A DNA stretch of 64,000 nucleotides from CAZIQY01 sp964541605 (lineage in GTDB: Bacteria > Desulfobacterota > Syntrophia > Syntrophales > UBA2185): NCBI GenBank assembly GCA_964541605.1, contig CAZIQY010000002.1, forward strand, positions 13,825 to 77,824, read 5' to 3'. Both the position numbers and the translations under genes were made by a program. Below, piece after piece: positions 17,692-24,696 of this stretch. How positions within the stretch are numbered: position 1 is the first letter of the stretch; each line of letters starts with the position of its first letter. The notes beneath the pieces were generated by a model that saw only the letters and a list, made by a program, of their open reading frames with translations, did no database searches and was not told the origin of the DNA.

Positions 17692-18225
17692 ATGATGTTA
17701 AAAAGCGAACGCGTCTATCTGAGACCGACAAAAGTCGGCGATATCCCACGACGTTACGAATGGTTCAATGATATGGAATTTTCCCGCCTTTATATAGGCA
17801 AATCTGTTTATGCATCATACGAACAGGTGGAAAACGACGTTAGAATTGCTCTGCAGCCCACACCTTATTCGGGTTTGATGGAACTGGCTATTCAAACCAT
17901 AGAGGACAATCTTTATATTGGCAATACATTTTTTCGGAAGATTAACTGGCAGGATCGCCATGCGGAGTTCGGTATCTTTATCGGGCAAAGGGAACAATGG
18001 GGAAACCGACTTGGGAGCGAACTAACTGAAATCATGATTGATTACGGTTTTCGGGAACTTGGCTTTCACCGCATATGGCTGACCGTTTTTTCTTACAATC
18101 ACAGGGCCATCAGGTGTTTTGAAAAATGCGGCTTCAAAAAGGAAGCTGTTTTTCGCGAGGTCGTTTTTTCAGGAGGCGCATTTCATGATGTCCTCGGCAT
18201 GTCCATTCTGGAAGGGAAAAAGTAA
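17692..18225 (+). CDS. GNAT family N-acetyltransferase (RimJ/RimL-like)
   Basis: A 177-residue acetyltransferase using acetyl-CoA. Hallmarks are the N-terminal RVYLRPTKVGDIPRRYEWFND, IGNTFFRKINWQDRHAEFGIFIG, the acetyl-CoA-binding loop region (QWGNRLGSELTEIMIDYGF) and HRIWLTVFSYNHRAIRCFEKCGF. The frame is open upstream to 17596, but ATG 17692 (or 17695) is the start chosen, as it has GGCAGGA upstream and begins right before the conserved domain. The substrate could be a ribosomal protein, another protein or a small amine. Confidence 0.88.
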   Translation: MMLKSERVYLRPTKVGDIPRRYEWFNDMEFSRLYIGKSVYASYEQVENDVRIALQPTPYSGLMELAIQTIEDNLYIGNTFFRKINWQDRHAEFGIFIGQREQWGNRLGSELTEIMIDYGFRELGFHRIWLTVFSYNHRAIRCFEKCGFKKEAVFREVVFSGGAFHDVLGMSILEGKK

Positions 18226-18281
18226 TTCCTTATGCAAAGCCATTATAATATTAGATTATTTGAGGTGAAAGGAGTCATAAT

Positions 18282-20798
18282 ATGAAGTTGAAATATTGGC
18301 GGTACCTTCAGCATGTTGCATTTGTTCTGGTTCTGGTCCTGTTTATGACTATTGGCAACAGCCATGCCTTCAGTTTTTTCGGCAAGTCGTCGTATGATGA
18401 AGGCGTTGCGTATTGGAACAAGAAAGATTACGAAAGGTCTGCAATATTCGCTCAAAAGGCAATTCAGGAAGATCCAAAATCCGCACCGGCAAAACAGCTT
18501 CTGGGATGGAATTACATCGTGCTCAGCAGATTATCGGAAGCGGAAGCCCTGTTTCTCGAAATCAGAAAGATGAAAACCAACGACATAAAGGCCATCCAGG
18601 GACTGGCCTGGGTCTATTCCGAACAGGGACGGAACGACGAAGCGGAAAAGACTTTCAGGGATGAAATTCGCTGGGCAACGGATCATATGGAGAGTGAATT
18701 TTACAGCTCATCTTATCCTGCTGATGACAAGAAGTATATCGAGTCCATTTATTCAGACGGCAACCACGGCCTGGGGCAGGTGGCCAAAAAGAGCGGGAAT
18801 TTTCAGAAAGCTGCCGATTACATGATCGCGGCTTTGAAATATAATAATCTGTTCACCGATAAAAGCGAACTGTTGATGATCCTCGGTGATATCTATTATG
18901 AAGAAGGAAAGTCAGACAAGGCGATAAGCACCTATGAAAAAGCTGTCCGTGAAGATAAAAACAACCTGAAAGCCCAACTTAAACTGGCGTGGGCTGATTA
19001 TTTTGCAAAGCAGTATGGCAATGCCGAGAATGTTTTTGAAAAGGCATTTTCCTTAAATAAAGATGTCGCAGAAAGCGTCTATGGGCTTGCCATCAGCCAG
19101 TACATGAATGGCAAACCTGACAAAGCCCGAACAAATCTGGCAAGCGCTATAAAGATAAGTCCTTACTACGTTGATAATCAATTTGTTCATGAAATCATAG
19201 GGGGAAAACCCGAATGGAGATCCTTATGGAAGGATTTTGGCCTGGCCTATTATGGGCTTGGTTATTATGCGGCAGCTCTTTACAAACTTGACGGCTATTT
19301 GGGAAAAGTTGATGGAAAAGATTATGAGGTCCTTGTTGCTGCAGCATGGAGCAATCGATGGCTCGGCTATCTGGATAAAGCAAAGTCCACCTTCGAACTG
19401 GCGGCAAAGCAAAACCCGCAGGCAGACGAGCCCCTGGTCGGTCTTGGATCTACCTATCTGGCTTACGGTAAAACCGCTGAGTCCCTTGCCGCCCTGAACA
19501 AAGCCCTGACTGTGAATTCCAACAGCGCCATCGCCTACAATGTTCTCGCATATCTTAATCTGTACCAGAAAGATGAAAAGAAAGCAGAAGCGTCTCTGAG
19601 AAAATCTTTATCCATCAATAAATACCTTTTCGATTCCCAGGCCTTTCTCGCCAACCTTTATTTTAAGCAAAAACGCTACGACGAAGCGGTTAAAGAATAC
19701 GAAAATATCATTCAAATCAATAAGCTTGTTGTTACATCGTGGAACAACCTGGGTTGGTCCTACTACTATACCGGCCAATATGATAAAGCCATTCAGGCAT
19801 TTAATGAATCCAAACAGATAAATCCATACTACGCTGAACCTTACTACGCGCTGGGCCTTATCTACGCAAAAAAAGGCGATATGGACATGGCCAAGGCACA
19901 AATGACGACTGCCATAGAAATCTATCCCTATTACGCTCATACAAAGGACTTGTTGAATCTTATCAAAGCAAATCCGGGATGGAACGACCTGTATGGCGTA
20001 CTGGGGTGGAGCTATTACTATAAGCAGCAATATCAGTTGGCCTTGGGGGTATTTAAGGAACACCTTGCCATCAGACCCGACGATAAGATGATCATGCGGG
20101 GCTTTGCATGGTCCAGTTACTGGATAAATCTGGACGATGCCTATGCAGCTTTCCAGAACATTCTTAAAAAAGACAGGGACGATGTGGATGCGATGGTGGG
20201 AAGCGGCTGGGTACTCTTCTATAAGGGGAAAGACAAGGACGCTATGGTCTATCTGGAAAGGGCGATCAAGAAGGACCCAAAGCTGACCAATGCATGGCGC
20301 ACCATTGCCGCCATCCATCTCCGAAATAAAAACGTCAAAGAGGCGGAAGCGATCTATAAAAAAATCGCCGAGATGGAGCCCCGCGCCATGGACGCTCGCA
20401 ATAACCAGGGCTGGATTCTCTATAAGGAACGGAAATATAAGGAAGCAATTGTCAAATTCAATGATTCGTTAAGACTAAACCGCTATTTTGGCGAACCCCA
20501 CTACGGCCTCGCCCTCTGTTATACCAGGATGGGAGAAACGGAGAAGGCAAAAACGTCGTTCACAACAGCCATACAACTCTATCCCGCTTACATGGACGGC
20601 AAGGAGCTCTACGATATCATCGAAAGCAATCGAACGTTATACGACCTCTATGATGTTATGGGCTGGAGTTACTATTACAAGTATTATTATGAGGCTGCGA
20701 AATTCCACTTCAACCGCATGCTCAAACTCGACCCAAAAAATCAGGATGCCGTTCGCGGTTTGGATACCATCGCAAAGGTTTTGGGCACTGCGAAGTAA
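18282..20798 (+). CDS. exported TPR-repeat protein
   Basis: An 838-residue protein with an N-terminal signal sequence (hydrophobic core FVLVLVLFMTIG, cleavage probably after SHA) followed almost entirely by tetratricopeptide repeats, a scaffold for protein-protein contacts. A longer unit recurs: a TPR pair, then a (Y/S)PYY or YPAY element, a short linker ending near (L/I)I..(N/K)..(W/L) and a further GWSYYY- or GLAYYG-type TPR, at about residues 290, 546 and 765. The ATG has AAAGGAG upstream. It precedes the PqqD/ATP-grasp cassette on the same strand, but a strong hairpin separates them. Likely periplasmic; partner unknown. Confidence 0.88.
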   Translation: MKLKYWRYLQHVAFVLVLVLFMTIGNSHAFSFFGKSSYDEGVAYWNKKDYERSAIFAQKAIQEDPKSAPAKQLLGWNYIVLSRLSEAEALFLEIRKMKTNDIKAIQGLAWVYSEQGRNDEAEKTFRDEIRWATDHMESEFYSSSYPADDKKYIESIYSDGNHGLGQVAKKSGNFQKAADYMIAALKYNNLFTDKSELLMILGDIYYEEGKSDKAISTYEKAVREDKNNLKAQLKLAWADYFAKQYGNAENVFEKAFSLNKDVAESVYGLAISQYMNGKPDKARTNLASAIKISPYYVDNQFVHEIIGGKPEWRSLWKDFGLAYYGLGYYAAALYKLDGYLGKVDGKDYEVLVAAAWSNRWLGYLDKAKSTFELAAKQNPQADEPLVGLGSTYLAYGKTAESLAALNKALTVNSNSAIAYNVLAYLNLYQKDEKKAEASLRKSLSINKYLFDSQAFLANLYFKQKRYDEAVKEYENIIQINKLVVTSWNNLGWSYYYTGQYDKAIQAFNESKQINPYYAEPYYALGLIYAKKGDMDMAKAQMTTAIEIYPYYAHTKDLLNLIKANPGWNDLYGVLGWSYYYKQQYQLALGVFKEHLAIRPDDKMIMRGFAWSSYWINLDDAYAAFQNILKKDRDDVDAMVGSGWVLFYKGKDKDAMVYLERAIKKDPKLTNAWRTIAAIHLRNKNVKEAEAIYKKIAEMEPRAMDARNNQGWILYKERKYKEAIVKFNDSLRLNRYFGEPHYGLALCYTRMGETEKAKTSFTTAIQLYPAYMDGKELYDIIESNRTLYDLYDVMGWSYYYKYYYEAAKFHFNRMLKLDPKNQDAVRGLDTIAKVLGTAK

Positions 20799-20836
20799 CG
20801 GCATGTGAATCAATATTTAAATATCAGAAAATCGAG

Positions 20837-20870
20837 CCCCCCTGTTCTTGATAAAAGAAGGACAGGGGGG
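20837..20870 (+). terminator. strong hairpin between the TPR gene and the PqqD-like gene
   Basis: A 13-bp stem (CCCCCCTGTTCTT with AAGGACAGGGGGG, two G-U pairs) and an 8-base loop. Only a moderately T-rich tail (AGTTGTTTG) follows, so it could be a terminator or an attenuator controlling the downstream cassette. Confidence 0.55.
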
Positions 20871-20914
20871 AGTTGTTTGAGGTTTCCTCATGCAATTTAC
20901 AGTGGAGTGGCAGT

Positions 20915-21310
20915 ATGTCAGGGGAAAAGCATACGTTAAGTAAAATTCGTTGTGTTTTTGAAGGCGATGCGGCAGAAATCTGTCCTTTACCGGAAAAAGA
21001 AGAGCTGCCGGTCTGTATAAATCACATTCGTAAAATCAATGAAAAAATAGACCAGACGAAAATCCCGGATCACATCCGGAAAAACATCCTCGAAAAGGGG
21101 AGTGAGTCATTTATATTCAACAAGCAGAATGGCTCCGTGTATTCACTCAATGAGACGGGCACCTTTTTTTTAAGGGAAATCATCCGGGGGACAGACACCC
21201 GCGCCATACTGGAAAATTTACGACGTGACTTCGATGTGGATTCTATGGGTGATGCTGTACAGGATCTCTATTCCTTCCTGAATGAACTGCAAAAAATAGA
21301 TTTGACATAA
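20915..21310 (+). CDS. PqqD-family (RiPP recognition element-like) protein
   Basis: A 131-residue protein from ATG 20915 (the frame opens at TTG 20873, but GTGGAGTGG precedes 20915). The C-terminal 80 residues match PqqD: FIFNKQNGSVYSLNETGTFFLREI, then the helix ending in DLYSFLNEL. PqqD folds bind leader peptides of ribosomally made peptides and hand them to modifying enzymes. No radical SAM gene is present nearby; instead the gene is followed four bases later by an ATP-grasp gene. About 50 N-terminal residues, including ICPLPEKEELPVCINHIRKI, are outside the PqqD domain and unrecognised. Confidence 0.75.
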   Translation: MSGEKHTLSKIRCVFEGDAAEICPLPEKEELPVCINHIRKINEKIDQTKIPDHIRKNILEKGSESFIFNKQNGSVYSLNETGTFFLREIIRGTDTRAILENLRRDFDVDSMGDAVQDLYSFLNELQKIDLT

Positions 21311-21313
21311 AGC

Positions 21314-22246
21314 ATGGTAATTCAGATCAACAACATCAATGTCGCCGTTACGGGTCTTTCAGCAACGGATAATCCCTATCCAGGTCTCGGAATTGCGAGG
21401 TGCCTGAAACTGGCAGACGAGTTCCGGGGAAAGATTACGGGTCTTGTTTTTGAACCCCTGTCAACCGGAGTGTTCAGTAAAGGAATCATTGAGCACGCTT
21501 ATATCGTGCCCTATCCGACGGCGGGTCACGACGCCCTCATCAATCGGATCGAAGAAATACATCAAAAAAACCCCCTGGATGTCATCATCCCGGCACTCGA
21601 TTCTGAAGTCCTGCTCTATGCCCGGCTTCAGGATAGACTAACAGGTTTGGGCATACGGCTTCTTCTACCCTCTCCTTCTCAGGTAAAACTTCGGGCTAAA
21701 AATCTGCTTTATGAATTTGGTCTGAAAAACGGAATCAACGTGCCGACAACCGTGATTCTCAGCAATCTGGAAGAAATACGGTCAAGATCAGTCGATATCG
21801 GGATCCCCTTTATATTAAAAGGCGTTCTGAGCGATGCAAGAATCTGCTCATCCGTAGAAGAAGGCGAGGAAGAATATGGAAGCCTCTTCGAGTCGTGGGG
21901 CTATCCGGTCCTGATGCAACGCTATATCACCGGCGATGAATTTGATGTGATTGCCCTGACGGACAGGCAAAAGACAATGATCGGCGCTGTTGCGATGAAG
22001 AAGCTCGGCCTTACAGATAAAGGTAAAGCATATGCCGGCGTAACCATCGAGAATCAAAAACTATTAAAATTGACCGCAAGGGTTCTGAAAAAATTGGATT
22101 GGGTAGGGCCGGTCGAATGCGAGTTCATTCGAGATCAAAAAGGATCTTTCCATCTTATGGAAGTGAATGGACGTTTTCCATCGTGGCTCTATCTTGCTGC
22201 CGTGGCCGGACAGAACCTGCCCCTCTTGACCGTTAAGTTAAATTAG
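21314..22246 (+). CDS. ATP-grasp protein, C-terminus lost by frameshift
   Basis: A 310-residue ATP-grasp enzyme, a fold that uses ATP to join a carboxylate to an amine. An N-terminal Rossmann-like part (VAVTGLSATDNPYPGLGIARCL), a central part (LLLPSPSQVKLRAKNLL), the lid region (PFILKGVLSDAR, VLMQRYITGDEFDVIAL) and the metal-binding end HLMEVNGRFP are present. The frame stops at TAG 22244, but the correct C-terminus continues in another frame to 22377. A tandem GTTAA-GTTAA at 22232-22241 explains this: removing one copy restores TVKLALGLPVEP and a 352-residue protein whose stop overlaps the next gene as GTGA. Active-site residues remain in the short form. Confidence 0.85.
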   Translation: MVIQINNINVAVTGLSATDNPYPGLGIARCLKLADEFRGKITGLVFEPLSTGVFSKGIIEHAYIVPYPTAGHDALINRIEEIHQKNPLDVIIPALDSEVLLYARLQDRLTGLGIRLLLPSPSQVKLRAKNLLYEFGLKNGINVPTTVILSNLEEIRSRSVDIGIPFILKGVLSDARICSSVEEGEEEYGSLFESWGYPVLMQRYITGDEFDVIALTDRQKTMIGAVAMKKLGLTDKGKAYAGVTIENQKLLKLTARVLKKLDWVGPVECEFIRDQKGSFHLMEVNGRFPSWLYLAAVAGQNLPLLTVKLN

Positions 22247-22377
22247 CCCTTGGTCTTCCCGTTGAACCCCTGAAAGGCTATAAGGCCGGGAAGCTTTTTT
22301 TGCGAACCGTTACGGACACCATAATCGATCCGCACATACTCACCAAGCTGGCGATTTTAGGGGAGGTGGCATTGTGA
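22243..22377 (+). pseudogene. displaced C-terminal part of the ATP-grasp gene
   Basis: In the frame shifted by the 5-base duplication, this stretch reads LALGLPVEPLKGY, then AGKLFLRTVTDTI, then LAILGEVAL and TGA 22375-22377. It aligns with the C-terminus of the paralogue encoded next (DILQGKKVSS..., PGKLFVRMSIDIV, SLTGEL), which supports its being the true end of the upstream gene. It has no start of its own. Confidence 0.8.
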
Positions 22378-23315
22378 TCATTGCAGTAACAGGACTCAAT
22401 ACGGCGAGTGAGCCGGCCGCAGGCTACGGTGTGCTGAAATCACTCAATGATTGCGGTGATCATGACCTGATCGGTCTGGTATACGAACCTTTGGAAACAT
22501 GTATATATCAGAACGGCCTCATGAAAAAAGCGTATCTTCTTCCTTATCCGGAAAAAGATTCCGGAGAATATCTGAATCGGCTGTCGCAGATCAAGTCAAA
22601 TGCGGGGATGGATATTCTCATCCCCAATCAAAACAGGGAAATCCCTCTTCTGATAAATAGCGTTTCAGCGCTTGACGGCATGGGAATTAAAACTCTGCTT
22701 CCCCACAGGCAATCCCTACGCGATATCTTCAAAGGTGAGCTGACCGAAAGGTTGAAAGAACGTGCCGTGTCTTTCAGTCTTCCGTCGATGGAGGGCAGCG
22801 CCGACAGAATATTCATTCCCTCTTTAGGAAAATCTCCGGTACAAAACGCGAACATTTTTCGCAATATAGAAGGGGAGGAATTTTCCACAGCACTCCTGGC
22901 TGATCGAGACCACCAGGTTGCGGGATCGGTGTCGATCAAAAAGCTTTTAACATCTCCCGGAGGCAGTACATGGATGGGGCTAACCATTGATGACAATGAA
23001 CTATCAGATCTGGCCGAAGAAATTGTGGCACAAACCGGCTGGACAGGCCCCATGACGATCAACATGCTCAGAAACGAAAATGGTAACCTCTGTATAAGAA
23101 ATGTCCAACCCGTATTTCCGGACTGGATCAACTTTGCAGCCACGGCGGGCGTGAATCTTCCCTCGCTCCTTGTAGATATCCTTCAGGGTAAAAAAGTTTC
23201 CTCCGTTTCTCGGATCATTCCAGGCAAGCTGTTTGTGCGCATGTCCATTGACATCGTTGCGGATATTGACCGCTTCGGAACCTTTTCTTTAACCGGAGAA
23301 CTCTCTAATGACTAA
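22374..23315 (+). CDS. ATP-grasp-like paralogue, probably catalytically degenerate
   Basis: A 313-residue paralogue of the preceding protein. It starts at GTG 22374, overlapping the restored upstream stop (GTGA). The same N-terminal pattern is visible (IAVTGLNTASEPAAGYGVLKSL; LVYEPLET; KKAYLLPYP) and the same C-terminal order, but the middle is shorter and the metal-binding MEVNGRFP of the partner reads IRNVQPVFP here, lacking the conserved Glu and Asn. It may therefore be a structural or regulatory partner of the active ATP-grasp rather than an enzyme. It overlaps the decarboxylase gene by 8 bases. Confidence 0.75.
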   Translation: MIIAVTGLNTASEPAAGYGVLKSLNDCGDHDLIGLVYEPLETCIYQNGLMKKAYLLPYPEKDSGEYLNRLSQIKSNAGMDILIPNQNREIPLLINSVSALDGMGIKTLLPHRQSLRDIFKGELTERLKERAVSFSLPSMEGSADRIFIPSLGKSPVQNANIFRNIEGEEFSTALLADRDHQVAGSVSIKKLLTSPGGSTWMGLTIDDNELSDLAEEIVAQTGWTGPMTINMLRNENGNLCIRNVQPVFPDWINFAATAGVNLPSLLVDILQGKKVSSVSRIIPGKLFVRMSIDIVADIDRFGTFSLTGELSND

Positions 23316-24696
23316 AAAAACCAAGCCCCCCTACGTTAAACCGGCCATCACCAGAATATCTTTTACCGATACGGACAAACTGAAAGGAATGTATTTAAGA
23401 ATGCCCTCCGTAAGAGAGGTGGATGGCCATCCTGTAGAAAAGCTTTTAACAGAACATGGCTCTCCCCTTTATGTCGTCTCCGAGGTCTCGTTGCGGCACA
23501 GTTATCGCAACATGTTCGAAGCCTTTTCAAAAAGATACGAAAAAACGGTCATCGCCTATTCCTATAAAACCAATTACCTCTCAGGAATATGCGCCATTCT
23601 TCACCATGAAGGGGCATGGGCGGAAGTTGTTTCAGGCTTCGAATACGAAATGGCCAGGCGACTCGGTATCCCGGGTGAAAAAATCATATTCAACGGACCT
23701 TATAAGAAGCCGGCAGAGCTTAACCGCGCATTTTCAGATGGAGCCGCCGTGAACATTGACTCCTATGACGAATACGGAATTGCAGAACAAGTAGCGGAAA
23801 CACTCGGTCGGAGGTCCAGACTCGGTGTGCGTGTCAACATGCAGCTCAACCATCCGGCCTGGGATAAATTCGGATTCAGTCTGGAAAACGGTAATGCCTA
23901 CGAGATTTGCCGGCGAATTTCCCGCCACAGATATTTGCAACTGGCGGGTTTACACTGTCATGTCGGTACCTACATCATTGATCTCGGCGTTTACCGCCGT
24001 GCCATAGGAAACCTCATCTCCCTTGCCCTGAAGATTAAAGAAAAGTTGGGAATTGAAGTTAACTATCTTGATATCGGGGGGGGTTTTCCTTCAAGCAATA
24101 CTCTCCATTCCCAACTTATGCCCGGGGAGACGATGTCGCCGACACCCGATCAATACGCGGACGTTATTTGCGATATCATATCGAAAAAGGCAGATGAATT
24201 CAGCGAACCGCCGTTGCTCATTCTGGAACCCGGGCGCAGCATTGTGGACGAAAGCATGGTTCTCCTTTCAAAGATAATTGCTGTAAAGGAACGAGAAAAC
24301 AAAAGCAGATTTGCCATCATTGACGCCGGTGTAAATCTCCTGCCCACAGCCTATTATTACAAACACACCATCTCATCGAATCGTAACGCCCCGGACAAGA
24401 TGGAACAGGTTGATATATTCGGTCCCCTTTGCATGCAGGTCGACGTGATTCGCAGGAATATCTCGCTTCCCCGGATACAGACCGGTGACATTCTTACCAT
24501 TAAGAATGTGGGCGCCTACAATTTTTCCCAGTCCATGCCTTTCATCTTCCCCAGACCGGCGGTGGTCCTGGTAAATAATGACAGGGTAGAGGTTCTGAGA
24601 AGGGCAGAAACATTCGATGACCTCAAAGGGCTTGAAAAGGTGCCTGAAAGGTTATTGCCCGCTGAGGCCATATGGCCGGCAGACTCCAAATCATGA
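23308..24696 (+). CDS. PLP-dependent amino-acid decarboxylase, alanine-racemase fold (DAP/Orn/Arg decarboxylase family)
   Basis: A 462-residue group IV decarboxylase. The PLP lysine lies in AYSYKTN, followed by GLHCHVGT, DIGGGFP (phosphate-binding glycines), EPGRSIV, the active-site cysteine region DIFGPLCMQVDV, and VGAYNFSQSMPFI near the end, all in family order. It would remove CO2 from a basic amino acid or a peptide-like product. A 30-residue N-terminal extension (KPPYVKPAITRISF) precedes the domain and resembles the start of some RiPP precursors. Substrate cannot be decided among diaminopimelate, ornithine, arginine or other. The gene overlaps both neighbours, so the cassette is one operon. 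Confidence 0.85.
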   Translation: MTKKTKPPYVKPAITRISFTDTDKLKGMYLRMPSVREVDGHPVEKLLTEHGSPLYVVSEVSLRHSYRNMFEAFSKRYEKTVIAYSYKTNYLSGICAILHHEGAWAEVVSGFEYEMARRLGIPGEKIIFNGPYKKPAELNRAFSDGAAVNIDSYDEYGIAEQVAETLGRRSRLGVRVNMQLNHPAWDKFGFSLENGNAYEICRRISRHRYLQLAGLHCHVGTYIIDLGVYRRAIGNLISLALKIKEKLGIEVNYLDIGGGFPSSNTLHSQLMPGETMSPTPDQYADVICDIISKKADEFSEPPLLILEPGRSIVDESMVLLSKIIAVKERENKSRFAIIDAGVNLLPTAYYYKHTISSNRNAPDKMEQVDIFGPLCMQVDVIRRNISLPRIQTGDILTIKNVGAYNFSQSMPFIFPRPAVVLVNNDRVEVLRRAETFDDLKGLEKVPERLLPAEAIWPADSKS

